From Paenibacillus_E qinlingensis_A (GTDB lineage Bacteria; Bacillota; Bacilli; Paenibacillales; NBRC-103111): a stretch of DNA of 64,000 nt. Shown piece by piece: positions 16,279 to 24,716 of this stretch; position 1 is the first letter of the stretch; the number at the start of each line of letters is the position of its first letter. The DNA lies in assembly GCF_031455095.1 (NCBI RefSeq), contig NZ_JAVDSB010000008.1:62001-126000 (forward strand), read 5' to 3'. The translations under genes and the position numbers were made by a program. Below the pieces are notes generated by a model. It was not told the origin of the DNA, did not search any database, and worked only from the letters and a program-made list of their open reading frames with translations.

Positions 16279-16950
16279 TTAGGATAAATGATGGAGTAAC
16301 TCTGCAAATCGACCGATTCGAATATGTGCGCCCTCGAGCTCACCAGCATCTCGGAAGCCTGCGTAATCGCAAGCTGCAACGGTCAAGTTATTACGAAGTC
16401 CTGCCTCCACATCGGACGAGCGATCTCCAACCATCCAAGCGGACTGAATCCCGTGTTTTTCCAGCAAGATTTGGACTAAATCTACTTTGGATCTCGTTTG
16501 GTACTCGCCAGCACTGAATAAGCCTTCAAAAAGATGAGCAATTCCCATCGCAGCTACGACTCCTTTGACATAATCCTCTAACCCGTTGCTGGCTACAAAT
16601 AAACGAACACCTTTCGCATGCAAGATTTGCAGGGTTTCTGCCACACCTTCATACAACACGCCGCGGCCCTCCTGCAGTCCGTCAATCTGGTATTTAATCA
16701 ATAACTTGTCCGCTTCCTTATGTACAGCTACAGACGCTTCTGGCATGACACGCATCCAGATGTGTTCAAGAAGCATGCCCAATGCACCTAGAATTCGTTC
16801 CTCTGGCGGTGTCTCACCTTCATAAATACCTTTTGCTCGAAGTTCGTCGAATGTCGCATGGTACGCTGGTAAAAGTAAGGTTTCCGTTTGAAATAAAGTC
16901 CCATCCAAATCAAACAGCATTGCTTCTGGCAGTTGTCCCCGAGTAGTCAT
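16279..16950 (-). CDS. HAD-superfamily hydrolase (phosphoglycolate phosphatase-like)
   Basis: The 223-residue protein has motif I FDLDGTLFQTE (about 13-23), motif II near LFVASNGL (about 115-122) and motif III/IV near SAWMVGDRSSDVEAGL (about 169-184). This is the order of subfamily I HAD phosphatases with an alpha-helical cap, such as phosphoglycolate phosphatase/PpaX/beta-phosphoglucomutase. The ATG follows AAAGGAGT. The substrate cannot be read. It is divergent from nagBA, with 208 bp between them. Confidence 0.85.
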   Translation of the reverse strand: MTTRGQLPEAMLFDLDGTLFQTETLLLPAYHATFDELRAKGIYEGETPPEERILGALGMLLEHIWMRVMPEASVAVHKEADKLLIKYQIDGLQEGRGVLYEGVAETLQILHAKGVRLFVASNGLEDYVKGVVAAMGIAHLFEGLFSAGEYQTRSKVDLVQILLEKHGIQSAWMVGDRSSDVEAGLRNNLTVAACDYAGFRDAGELEGAHIRIGRFAELLHHLS

Positions 16951-17158
16951 CTTCTTACTCCTTTATTATGAATAAAATAGTTGTAATGATCTAAGTTAAG
17001 AATGGCAAACATACCCATGTAAGTCAATGTACAATCATGGAAAATGCTTATTGCCGATCTTAATAATTTCAGTTATGATTGAAATGAGAATAATTCGATC
17101 AAAAAATGATATTTTCATGCAAAATAAATTGAACTTTCATCTCTGAAAGCGAGGAATA

Positions 17159-17893
17159 ATGATTATGAATCTTCATATTTTCCAAAACCAACAAGAACTG
17201 AACGAAGCAGGTGCAGGTATTATCACCTCCCTCGTTCAAATGCAGCCAAAAGCGGTTCTCGGCTTGGCAACAGGCGGAACTCCCGTAGGCATATACGAAG
17301 AGCTGGTGAAGGCTTATCAAAAAGGCCGCGTTAGTTTTAAACAAGTAACGACCTTTAACCTGGATGAGTACGTCGGCTTACCTGACGACCATTCTGAAAG
17401 CTACCATGCCTATATGCAGCAGCATTTATTTGCTCATATCGACCTTCCTGCTGAATCCGCTCATATTCCCAATGGTAATGCCTCTGATTTGGAAGCAGAA
17501 TGTGCGCGATTCAATCAACTTTTGGATGACGCCAAGCAAATCGATCTTCAAATTCTAGGGCTTGGTCATAACGGACATATCGGCTTTAATGAGCCTGACG
17601 ATTCCCTAATTAGCGGCACTCACCGCGTAGAATTAAAAGAAGAAACACGTGAAGCGAATGCTCGTTACTTCGATTCCATCCATGATGTGCCTACGCACGC
17701 TTTGACAATGGGAGTGGGTACGATCCTTAAAGCCAAAACCATCCTTTTAATCGTACGCGGTGCAGATAAAGCAGAAATCGTACACCGTGCCCTTACAGGA
17801 CCTATTACGACCGAAGTTCCAGCCACACTGCTTCAGACGCATCCTCACCTTGTTGTTCTACTGGACGCTGAGGCTGGGAGGCTGTTCGAATGA
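17159..17893 (+). CDS. nagB: Glucosamine-6-phosphate deaminase NagB
   Basis: The product (244 residues from this ATG; an in-frame ATG at 17165 has better spacing from GAGG) converts glucosamine-6-phosphate to fructose-6-phosphate and ammonia. Landmarks are VLGLATGGTPVGIYEEL (about 35-51), the catalytic FNLDEYVGL (about 66-74) and GLGHNGHIGFNEP (about 135-147). It lacks the C-terminal extension of the allosteric E. coli enzyme, like Bacillus NagB. It overlaps nagA by 4 bp, forming an amino-sugar catabolic operon. I could not identify a clear NagR/GntR or cre operator upstream. Confidence 0.95.
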   Translation: MIMNLHIFQNQQELNEAGAGIITSLVQMQPKAVLGLATGGTPVGIYEELVKAYQKGRVSFKQVTTFNLDEYVGLPDDHSESYHAYMQQHLFAHIDLPAESAHIPNGNASDLEAECARFNQLLDDAKQIDLQILGLGHNGHIGFNEPDDSLISGTHRVELKEETREANARYFDSIHDVPTHALTMGVGTILKAKTILLIVRGADKAEIVHRALTGPITTEVPATLLQTHPHLVVLLDAEAGRLFE

Positions 17894-19062
17894 GCGAACT
17901 TCTCATCACAGGTGCCAAGGTCGTTACCGAACAAGGCGTCATTGACAATGGATTGGTTCACGTCATTGATGGCAAATTAGCGTACGTAGGTGAGTTAGCA
18001 GGTTCGAAGGCAGACCCTGCTAGTCCAGACGCGGAACGAATTGATGCCAGCGGCAAATGGCTGCTGCCTGGTTTCATCGACGTCCATGTACATGGCGGTT
18101 ACGGGGCCGATTTCATGGATTCGAACACGGAGAACCTAGATACGATCACCCGTTTTCATGCTTCGCATGGCACAACGGGTATGTTGGCCACGACGATGAC
18201 CGCTACGCGTGAAGCGATTGATCGCGTGCTAGTTGAAGTGCAAAGTTATATGGAGCAGGAGATGCCTTACGCTCAGCTGCTTGGCGTGCACTTGGAAGGT
18301 CCTTTCATCTCGCCCAAATGGGCAGGCGCTCAAGATCCGAAGCTCATGGTCACGCCGCAGCTTGATTGGTTAAAAGATTGGCATGAGCGATTCCCGCAGC
18401 TCATGAAGCAGTTGACGTTGGCCCCCGAGCGCGAGGGGGGCCATGAGATGATCGCGTGGCTGCGCGATCAAGGCATCGTTGCCGCATGCGGCCACACGGA
18501 CGCCTCCTACGCCGACATTCAGGCGGCGGCGGAAGTGGGGCTCTCCCATGCGGTGCATACCTTCAACGCGATGAAGCCACTGCATCATCGCGAGCCAGGG
18601 ACCGTCGGTGCTGTGCTCACCGACGTGCGTATCAGCGGCGAGGTGATCGCCGATGGCATTCACGTGCATCCAGCAGCGATTAAGCTGCTGACGATGGTGA
18701 AGCAGCCGCATGGCTTGCTGCTGATCACGGACGCCATGTCCGCTGCCGGGCTCGGCGACGGGCAGTACGACCTTGGCGGCCAAGCCGTGACCGTGCAGTC
18801 GGGCGTTGCCCGGCTGACGGAGGGCGGCGCGCTCGCCGGCAGCACGCTGACGATGATCGAGGCGCTCCGGTTTATGGTGCGCGAGGTCGGTGTCAGCGTC
18901 GCAGACGCGAGCCGCTATGCGAGCGGTAATCCGGCGCGGCTGCTTGGCCTCGCGGATACGCACGGCTCGATTGCCAAAGGCAAACACGCCGACTTGCTGC
19001 TGCTCAGCTCAGAGCTCGAGCTGGAGCAGGTATGGGTGCATGGCTCGGCGATGAAACAATAA
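17890..19062 (+). CDS. nagA: N-acetylglucosamine-6-phosphate deacetylase NagA
   Basis: The 390-residue amidohydrolase removes acetate from GlcNAc-6-phosphate to feed NagB. It shows the metal motif DVHVHGGYGADFMD (about 59-72), LEGPFISP (about 136-143), CGHTD (about 198-202), HTFNAM (about 220-225) and the catalytic LLITDAMSAAG (about 277-287). The start ATGA overlaps the nagB stop. The second half (from about 18415) is strikingly GC-rich relative to the first half, although the reading frame and motifs run through intact. A terminator follows. Confidence 0.95.
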   Translation: MSELLITGAKVVTEQGVIDNGLVHVIDGKLAYVGELAGSKADPASPDAERIDASGKWLLPGFIDVHVHGGYGADFMDSNTENLDTITRFHASHGTTGMLATTMTATREAIDRVLVEVQSYMEQEMPYAQLLGVHLEGPFISPKWAGAQDPKLMVTPQLDWLKDWHERFPQLMKQLTLAPEREGGHEMIAWLRDQGIVAACGHTDASYADIQAAAEVGLSHAVHTFNAMKPLHHREPGTVGAVLTDVRISGEVIADGIHVHPAAIKLLTMVKQPHGLLLITDAMSAAGLGDGQYDLGGQAVTVQSGVARLTEGGALAGSTLTMIEALRFMVREVGVSVADASRYASGNPARLLGLADTHGSIAKGKHADLLLLSSELELEQVWVHGSAMKQ

Positions 19063-19094
19063 TAGGGGGCGTTCCTGTCCCCAGTGCTCTTAAG

Positions 19095-19120
19095 AAAAAG
19101 GCCCTTTCGGGCCTTTTTTT
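19095..19120 (+). terminator. Terminator of nagBA
   Basis: AAAAAGGCCC, loop TTTC, GGGCCTTTTTTT. A canonical intrinsic terminator about 30 bp after the nagA stop. Confidence 0.9.
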
Positions 19121-19159
19121 GCTTTGCGCCGGCGGTAGAAGCAGCCGGCTTTTCCATTT

Positions 19160-19187
19160 GATTTAACGCCCCTTTTGGCGTTAAATC
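19160..19187. repeat. Perfect 11-bp inverted repeat in the nagA-MFS gap
   Basis: GATTTAACGCC and GGCGTTAAATC flank a CCTTTT loop. No T run follows, so it is not a clear terminator. The rest of 19121-19295 shows nothing I can name. Confidence 0.5.
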
Positions 19188-19295
19188 CTCCTTGCGACAC
19201 GCACCGCGGCAGCACATCTTTACGAACATCAATGCGCAGCTGTCAGTGAGGATTACGCCCACAGCTGAAGTGAAGAATTTACTTGCTAGATTCGA

Positions 19296-19324
19296 TTGAC
19301 TTATAAAAAGCGACTCTCTATACT
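19296..19324 (+). promoter_or_regulatory. Sigma-A promoter of the MFS exporter leader
   Basis: TTGACT (19296-19301), a 17-bp spacer and TATACT (19319-19324). The predicted transcript starts near 19331, about 170 bases before the exporter ATG, leaving room for the leader ORF and hairpins described below. Confidence 0.7.
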
Positions 19325-19350
19325 TGTCGAGAAAGGAAGTGGTCCGGTCT

Positions 19351-19401
19351 ATGAACCTGCTCATCATCTTTACGCCAGAGAAAACCCATTCAATAAAATA
19401 A
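19351..19401 (+). CDS. Putative 16-residue leader peptide upstream of the MFS exporter
   Basis: ATG at 19351 opens a 16-codon frame (MNLLIIFTPEKTHSIK) ending at TAA 19399-19401. AAGGAAG lies about 11 bases upstream. The end of the frame overlaps CCCATT (19385-19390), which can pair with downstream leader segments. It is far too short for compositional support; the case rests on its place between promoter and terminator-like hairpin, as in ribosome-controlled attenuators of drug-resistance genes. Confidence 0.35.
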   Translation: MNLLIIFTPEKTHSIK

Positions 19402-19411
19402 TGGGCCTCGG

Positions 19412-19472
19412 GCGAATAGCATAATTCAACAATAATCTAACGTGACTGACGTTGATTGTGGATTCGCTTTTT
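19412..19472 (+). terminator. Terminator-like stem in the MFS leader (putative attenuator)
   Basis: GCGAAT (19412-19417) pairs with ATTCGC (19462-19467), and an inner AATC-AACGT/ACGTT-GATT stem (19434-19457) closes around GACTG. A T5 run follows at 19468-19472. An alternative pairing of CCCATTC (19385-19391) with GGGCGAAT (19410-19417), bulging one C, would open the outer stem. A terminator placed only 28 bases before the start codon suggests regulated read-through. Confidence 0.45.
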
Positions 19473-19500
19473 CCTTGAGGTACCACCTGGAGGAGAAAAT

Positions 19501-20910
19501 ATGAAGCAAGATACGCGAAAGTGGCCGGTAATTCTAGCTGTATTACTTGGCACATTTACGGTGATATTAAATACAAGTCTACTCAATCCGGCCTTGCCTG
19601 CTTTTGCAGAGCAATTCAAAGTTGACGAATTAAGCGTCAGCTGGATTATTAACATATACGTATTAGTAATGGGTCTTACACTTCCGCTAACGGGATTTTT
19701 TAGCAGGAAATTTGGTTCCAAGAAGGTGTACTTGGTCGGCTTGGTTCTTTTTCTGATTGGTTCAGCTTTGGCAGCAGTTTGTGGGAATCTTGCGGCGCTT
19801 ATTGCTTGCCGTGCTTTGCAAGGGTTTGGTGCGGGACTTTTAATGCCTTTATCAATTACGCTTATCTTTACGGCTGTTCCTGCTCAAGAAAGGGGAATGG
19901 CAACGGGAATTTGGGGTGTAGTAAGTATGCTAGCCCCAACAATTGGACCCACCCTGGGTGGATTGATTATCGACCACAAGGATCCCAGTCTGTTATTCCT
20001 AATTAACCTTCCTACATGTTTGCTTGGCTTAATAACAGCCGTGCGGTTTCTTAAGGCTTCTGATTCTGATAACAAACAAGACTCTCCATTTGATGCAAAA
20101 GGATATTTGTATCTGTCAGCAGGTATTGGATTGTCCTTATATGCACTTGGTAACATGAATACGGTAGAAAACGTATCAAGCCTATTTCATTGGGGCCTAC
20201 TGTTGGCTGGGATATGCTGTATAATCATTTTTATCTTCGGACGGCGTAAGCATTCCTTATTGAATCTGTCCTTGTTGAAAATCCAGCAATTTCGGGTCGG
20301 TACGATCGTTACCACGTTAACTGCTGTAGGTTATTATTTATCGTTTTTATTAATACCGATCATTATTCAGAATGTGTATCATTATAGTGCTACGTATACT
20401 GGCCTTCTGTTTATTCCTGATGCAGTGATGACAGGGATATTCATGCTGGCTGGAGGCAAAATTCTGGATCGAAAAGGTGCGCGGAATGTAGTTGCCTGGG
20501 GCCTTGGAATAACCGGGGTAACGACGCTCCTGCTCGGTTGTTTAACTTCTACTACCTCATTCTGGTTTATTACTTTGCTAATGGCAGTAAGGGGAGCCGG
20601 GTTTGGACTTTCCAGCATTCCCGCCACCACAGCAGGACTGGGGGCTTTGCCGGAGGATAGTCTCGTAGAAGGATCTGTGTTAAATGATTTGATTGAACAG
20701 ATCGTCTCTTCCGTAGCTATTGTCATTTGTTTATTAGCTTTTGTTATTTGGAGAGATGCTTCAGCTGTGTCCCAGCATCATTCAATAGAAGCAGCCAGTC
20801 TTAACGTATCTAATGGTTTGTTTATCGCGCTTGGTATTGTCATATTCTTCGTGCTTTTTGTGTGGCTGCGTTCTTCGCCAAAGCCGAGTCAAGATGTCGT
20901 TAGACAATAA
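19501..20910 (+). CDS. DHA2-family MFS drug exporter (EmrB/QacA type)
   Basis: I place the start at the ATG at 19501 behind GGAGGAG, giving 469 residues; upstream in-frame codons lie in the leader. About 14 hydrophobic helices are visible. Motifs include TFTVILNTSLLNPALPAF (about 17-34, DHA2 family), SWIINIYVLVMGLTLPLTG (about 45-63), GRKFGSKK-like FSRKFGSKKVYLVG (motif A, about 65-78) and ACRALQGFGAGLLMPLS (about 103-119). Proton-driven export of drugs or lipophilic compounds is expected; the substrate is not readable. It has its own promoter with a structured leader and a terminator downstream. Confidence 0.9.
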   Translation: MKQDTRKWPVILAVLLGTFTVILNTSLLNPALPAFAEQFKVDELSVSWIINIYVLVMGLTLPLTGFFSRKFGSKKVYLVGLVLFLIGSALAAVCGNLAALIACRALQGFGAGLLMPLSITLIFTAVPAQERGMATGIWGVVSMLAPTIGPTLGGLIIDHKDPSLLFLINLPTCLLGLITAVRFLKASDSDNKQDSPFDAKGYLYLSAGIGLSLYALGNMNTVENVSSLFHWGLLLAGICCIIIFIFGRRKHSLLNLSLLKIQQFRVGTIVTTLTAVGYYLSFLLIPIIIQNVYHYSATYTGLLFIPDAVMTGIFMLAGGKILDRKGARNVVAWGLGITGVTTLLLGCLTSTTSFWFITLLMAVRGAGFGLSSIPATTAGLGALPEDSLVEGSVLNDLIEQIVSSVAIVICLLAFVIWRDASAVSQHHSIEAASLNVSNGLFIALGIVIFFVLFVWLRSSPKPSQDVVRQ

Positions 20911-20928
20911 ATAAGGTCATAATGGTTA

Positions 20929-20956
20929 AGCCACCCTTGAGAAGGGTGGCTTTTTT
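20929..20956 (+). terminator. Terminator of the MFS exporter
   Basis: AGCCACCCTT, loop GAG, AAGGGTGGCT followed by T6. Confidence 0.9.
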
Positions 20957-21037
20957 AATGCGTGAGGAACCAAGTTCATCGGATATCTGCGGATTGGATT
21001 CATAAGGCCAAGAGGACATACCATCCACAATATCCTT

Positions 21038-21607
21038 TTAAAAGATCTTCTTCTGGACCCGATCATCCTTCAAAATTTCAACAGCTTCCCTAAAACGAAG
21101 CGAGTGCACAATCTCTCTCTCCCGCAGAAATTTCAAGCTATCCTGTAAATCCACATCATCCGTGAGGTCGATCAGCCACTGATATGTCGCTCTGGCTTTC
21201 TCCTCTGCCGCTATATCCTCGTAAAGATCGGCGATAGGGTCACCTTTTGCCTGTATGTAGGCAGCTGTCCATGGCACCCCTGAAGCATTCTGATAAAATA
21301 CGGCTCGATCATGAGCAACGTAGTGATCATCCAGGCCAGCTGCCTTCAGCTGCTCGACTGTCGCATCTTTCGTGAGCTTATACACCATCGTAGCGATCAT
21401 CTCAAGATGAGCAAATTCTTCCGTGCCAATATCCGTCAATAATCCGACAACCTTATCCGGAATCGAGTAGCGTTGGTTCAAATAACGAAGCGCCGCAGCG
21501 AGCTCCCCATCAGCCCCTCCGTACTGCTCTAGAAGCAGTTTGGCCATCCGAGGGTCGCATTTACTAACCTTGACCGGGTATTGCAGCTTTTTTTCATAAA
21601 CCCACAT
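21038..21607 (-). CDS. cotJC: Spore coat protein CotJC, manganese-catalase family
   Basis: The ATG at 21607, seven bases after GGAGG, gives 189 residues starting MWVYEKKLQYPVKV, as in Bacillus CotJC. The ferritin-like four-helix fold has metal-ligand candidates in QYGGADGELAAALRYLNQRY (about 27-46), GTEEFAHLEMIATMVYKL (about 60-77) and DIAAEEKARATYQWL (about 129-143), typical of Mn catalases. It may protect the spore from peroxide as part of the inner coat. It is the last gene of the cotJABC operon. Confidence 0.95.
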   Translation of the reverse strand: MWVYEKKLQYPVKVSKCDPRMAKLLLEQYGGADGELAAALRYLNQRYSIPDKVVGLLTDIGTEEFAHLEMIATMVYKLTKDATVEQLKAAGLDDHYVAHDRAVFYQNASGVPWTAAYIQAKGDPIADLYEDIAAEEKARATYQWLIDLTDDVDLQDSLKFLREREIVHSLRFREAVEILKDDRVQKKIF

Positions 21608-21622
21608 TGACAATCCTCCTTC

Positions 21623-21889
21623 CTAAACTTGCCACGGCCAAGGTGTTTCGCCCCACTGCCATGGCGCTTTCGAGAAGCTACGTCCATAGGACATCAAAGG
21701 ACCGAATTCCAACTCAAACTGTTGAACCATGTGCATTCGCTTGTGGGCAAATTGATTATATTGTTGAATCACGCTCATATCATCAGGGTGTGTGTCCAAA
21801 TAGAGCGTTAACTCCACCAATACAAAATCCACGGCTTGCAGATCACGAAGTTGCTTGTAATAGGCTTCTGGCAGCACACGCTCGCTCAT
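21623..21889 (-). CDS. cotJB: Spore coat protein CotJB
   Basis: The 88-residue protein has the family features YYKQLRDLQAVDFVLVELTL (about 10-29), YLDTHPDD (about 30-37) and an aromatic Pro/Trp-rich end WQWGETPWPWQV. It overlaps cotJA by 4 bp (ATGA) and precedes cotJC. CotJB is required with CotJA and CotJC for deposition of the CotJ proteins on the Bacillus spore. Confidence 0.95.
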   Translation of the reverse strand: MSERVLPEAYYKQLRDLQAVDFVLVELTLYLDTHPDDMSVIQQYNQFAHKRMHMVQQFELEFGPLMSYGRSFSKAPWQWGETPWPWQV

Positions 21890-22131
21890 GTAGTCTGACC
21901 CCCCTCATCCCCTCTTGGCTCCTCCTGTAATGGATTTGGATAAGGTCCATAAAGAGCAGGCCAAAGCGTCCCAACTCTTAAAGCATCATAAGGACTAAAC
22001 TGCGGCAATCCTGGCGGTTGAACATGCATATATAATTGTGGCGGTGTATTATACCATTTCACGCGAATCGGCGGACAAGGATCGCACGGCCCAATATAGG
22101 GGTACCAACTTTTAAATTGTGTGTGATTCAT
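21886..22131 (-). CDS. cotJA: Spore coat-associated protein CotJA
   Basis: The 81-residue protein is Pro- and Tyr-rich with WYPYIGPCDPCPPI near the N-terminus and YDALRVGTLWPALYGPYPNP (about 48-67), the CotJA hallmark. The ATG follows AAGGAGGAG. It is the first gene of the operon and lies behind a mother-cell-type promoter. Confidence 0.95.
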   Translation of the reverse strand: MNHTQFKSWYPYIGPCDPCPPIRVKWYNTPPQLYMHVQPPGLPQFSPYDALRVGTLWPALYGPYPNPLQEEPRGDEGGQTT

Positions 22132-22151
22132 ACGTCTCCTCCTTCTCAGAG

Positions 22152-22180
22152 CCTATATGACACGTTATATGCGGTATAAC
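22152..22180 (-). promoter_or_regulatory. Possible sigma-E promoter of cotJABC
   Basis: On the minus strand GTTATA (22175-22180), a 15-bp spacer and CATATAGG (22152-22159) resemble a sigma-E promoter. The Bacillus cotJ operon is sigma-E dependent. The -10 deviates from CATACANT at two positions. Confidence 0.4.
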
Positions 22181-22236
22181 TTGACCAAAATCACTGATTT
22201 CCATCTTTTTCGAGTAAATGGTCTCAAATAACTGAA

Positions 22237-22280
22237 AAATCCCTCTCCAGTTGCGTCAAACACAACTCGAAAAGGGATTT
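22237..22280 (-). terminator. Terminator after the AI-2E-family gene
   Basis: AAATCCCT and AGGGATTT pair around an inner AGTTG/CAACT stem, followed on the minus strand by a T run. Confidence 0.75.
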
Positions 22281-22293
22281 AAGTTACTCTCCG

Positions 22294-23340
22294 TTAATCT
22301 AATTTGATATTATATCTCAACACATCTGCTTTGCGTAAGGCTTGATAAATAATAACGACCAAGGGGCCGAGGAACAGTCCTGCAAGACCAAGCCACTCAA
22401 ATCCGATATACAAGGAAATCAGCGCTGCTAATGGATTGATACCAACGGCATCGCTTAGCACTTTAGGCTCGACAATCCGGCGCAAAATGATCAGGACCAA
22501 GAAGAGTACAAACAATCCGATACCCATACCGGTATTCCCCAGCAGCAATTGATAGATAATCCATGGAATAAATACAATACCGGTACCGATCACGGGTACA
22601 AACTCCATCACCATGACCAGCAGCGAAATCGCCAGCGGATACTCTGCTCGTAAAAGGAGCAAGCCGATGAATGTGAGCAAATAGGTGAAAATCGCCATGA
22701 TCAACTGAGCACGAATGAAGCCAAAAATCGCCTCACGCAAATAAATGAGCATATTCTCCATTTTATCTCGCGTTTTCAGCTCAAAGATCGACAGGAAAGC
22801 AGCCTTCATGCTGCCTAAATTGTATAGGCACAAATACATGGAGATCACGTATACGATCAACAAAATGAATAAATTAGGGATTTTACCTGCCAAGTTGAGG
22901 AAAAATCCAGATACCAAGCTCAGGATACTTGTTAAAGCGCCTGTGAGTGTTTCTGTACTGCGTTCCAACCAGGACTGTACCTGGGCTGCCATTTCCGGCG
23001 ATAAAGACTCATAGAATACTTGGGTTCGCAAGACGGCTTGATCCACGTATTTATTGACATCTTCCATATAGCCAGGTGCTTTACGCCCTAGATCAATCAG
23101 CTCCGTTACGACATTCATCCCGATAAAGTAGATTAAAGCGATCATCAGAAGGGTAAATGAGGTGCTGACGATCGTCGCGGCCATAAAGTGTTTTATTTTC
23201 GCGACACGCATCAATAGCGTTGTTAATGGGTCTAAGAAAATAGCTGTCACCAGTGCTAGGAGAAATGGCAGTCCTATGGTGAATGACACGTACAACAGCA
23301 CTAATCCTATAACCACGAGTATGGCTGTCTTAGGTGACAT
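22294..23340 (-). CDS. AI-2E/YtvI-family membrane protein
   Basis: The 348-residue polytopic protein has paired N-terminal helices (about 5-40), a soluble central section (about 85-140) and five or more C-terminal helices, with the family signature EFVPVIGTGIVFIPW (about 244-258) and EPKVLSDAVGINPLAALISLY. This is the UPF0118/AI-2E transporter superfamily, which includes the sporulation protein YtvI; neighbouring cotJ genes favour a sporulation link but do not prove it. GGAGGAG precedes the ATG. Actual cargo is not established; some relatives are Na+/H+ antiporters. Confidence 0.8.
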   Translation of the reverse strand: MSPKTAILVVIGLVLLYVSFTIGLPFLLALVTAIFLDPLTTLLMRVAKIKHFMAATIVSTSFTLLMIALIYFIGMNVVTELIDLGRKAPGYMEDVNKYVDQAVLRTQVFYESLSPEMAAQVQSWLERSTETLTGALTSILSLVSGFFLNLAGKIPNLFILLIVYVISMYLCLYNLGSMKAAFLSIFELKTRDKMENMLIYLREAIFGFIRAQLIMAIFTYLLTFIGLLLLRAEYPLAISLLVMVMEFVPVIGTGIVFIPWIIYQLLLGNTGMGIGLFVLFLVLIILRRIVEPKVLSDAVGINPLAALISLYIGFEWLGLAGLFLGPLVVIIYQALRKADVLRYNIKLD

Positions 23341-23354
23341 AAGGACTCCTCCGA

Positions 23355-24689
23355 TTATTCATTTCCCGGTTTGACAGTGTCGATATTCGTGATATGTATA
23401 CGAACAATTCGTAACCGATCTACCTCTGTCACTTCAAACACATGGTTGGCATAAGGTACTTTTTTACCTTTGACGGGCGCGCCTTCCACTTTTTTAAACA
23501 GCCAGCCGCCTATCGAATCGACATCCTCATCTTCGATTTGGAGGTCTAGCATATCATTTAGATCTTCAAGCAATACACGACCATCGACAGAGGTGTATTT
23601 ATCTTTCACTTCCACACCAGGGCGCTCATTCACATCGAATTCATCATGCAATTCTCCCACGATTTCCTCGATAATATCTTCTAATGCCAAGAGCCCTGCC
23701 GTTCCCCCATACTCATCAACGACAATTGCGAGTTGGGAATGCTTTTTCTGCATGAGCTTAAGCACGCGGCTAACTTCCATCGACTCAGGAACGTTCAGAA
23801 TAGGACGAATGAATGTCTTAAGCTCCTGCTCAACATCTGGATCTGCCGTAAGTAGATCGGCAATATGTACAAAGCCTACAATGTTATCTTTGTGCCCATC
23901 AGCAACGGGATAGCGTGTATGCTTGGTTTCATGAACGAAACGTAAATTATCAATAAAGCTTACTTCTAGAAATAGAACATCCATATCCGTCCGCGGCAGC
24001 ATAACTTCCCGAGCAATGAGATCGGAGAATTCAAAAATATTATCAAACAGCGTCATTTCATCTTCGTTGATATGACCGCTCTTGACACTCTCATCCATCA
24101 GGATTCGAATCTCTTCCTCCGTATGTGCACCCTCATTCTCACTCGCGGGCTCGACACCAATCATAGCTAGAAATTTATTCGCAGCTCCGTTAAGTACCCA
24201 AATAATCGGGCTAAATAATTTATAGAAAAACAATAACGGTGCTGATAACCACAGGGAAGTCAATTCTGGCTTTTGAATGGCAAAGGATTTAGGCGCAAGC
24301 TCACCGAGCACGATGTGCATAAACGTAATAAAACCGAAAGCGACGATAAACGACAAAGTCGTTGTATACACCGATTCGCCTATACCAAGTGTGTGAAAAA
24401 GGGGCTCCATGATCAACTCATCAATCGCTGGTTCCCCAATCCAACCTAGCCCCAAGGAAGCTAGTGTAATCCCCAACTGTGTAGCGGATAAGTACCGATC
24501 CAGATGAGAAGTTACTCTACTCGCATATTTGGCCTTGCCGCTGCCTTCATTAACCAGTTGTTGAATACGAGACTGTCGAACCTTCACAAGCGCAAACTCC
24601 GCTGCTACGAAAAATCCGTTTAGCATCACGAGTAGGATAACTAGGAAAAGATTAAGTACGATAGAACCGAAATCAAACGACGTATGCAA
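23355..24689 (-). CDS. CNNM/CorC-type membrane protein (DUF21-CBS-HlyC_CorC)
   Basis: The 444-residue protein has an N-terminal DUF21 domain with four helices (about 10-190, including NGFFVAAEFALVKVR and LGLGWIGEPA), a CBS pair (about 215-340, starting REVMLPRTDMDVLFLE and including AIVVDEYGGTAGLLALEDI) and a C-terminal HlyC/CorC domain (about 350-435, GGWLFKKVEGAPVKGKKV). This layout belongs to the former hemolysin-C group, now linked to Mg2+ or Co2+ efflux and to heat or oxidative stress. It lies 14 bp upstream of the AI-2E-family gene on the same strand, so the two may be co-transcribed. Confidence 0.9.
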   Translation of the reverse strand: MHTSFDFGSIVLNLFLVILLVMLNGFFVAAEFALVKVRQSRIQQLVNEGSGKAKYASRVTSHLDRYLSATQLGITLASLGLGWIGEPAIDELIMEPLFHTLGIGESVYTTTLSFIVAFGFITFMHIVLGELAPKSFAIQKPELTSLWLSAPLLFFYKLFSPIIWVLNGAANKFLAMIGVEPASENEGAHTEEEIRILMDESVKSGHINEDEMTLFDNIFEFSDLIAREVMLPRTDMDVLFLEVSFIDNLRFVHETKHTRYPVADGHKDNIVGFVHIADLLTADPDVEQELKTFIRPILNVPESMEVSRVLKLMQKKHSQLAIVVDEYGGTAGLLALEDIIEEIVGELHDEFDVNERPGVEVKDKYTSVDGRVLLEDLNDMLDLQIEDEDVDSIGGWLFKKVEGAPVKGKKVPYANHVFEVTEVDRLRIVRIHITNIDTVKPGNE

Positions 24690-24716
24690 AATGTAATTGC
24701 TCCTTCAGAAAGAGGA

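Noticed and set aside
16951..17158. NagR/GntR operator or cre site upstream of nagB
   Set aside because: I looked for a DasR/NagR-type palindrome and a catabolite-response element and found only weak partial matches such as TGAAAGCGAG.
18370..18987. 205-codon minus-strand open frame inside nagA
   Set aside because: Antisense to a well-supported gene in a GC-rich stretch where stop codons are rare; composition is R/H/Q-rich with no domain.
18915..19367. 150-codon minus-strand frame covering the end of nagA and the nagA-MFS gap
   Set aside because: Includes the antisense of nagA and its terminator hairpin; no family resemblance.
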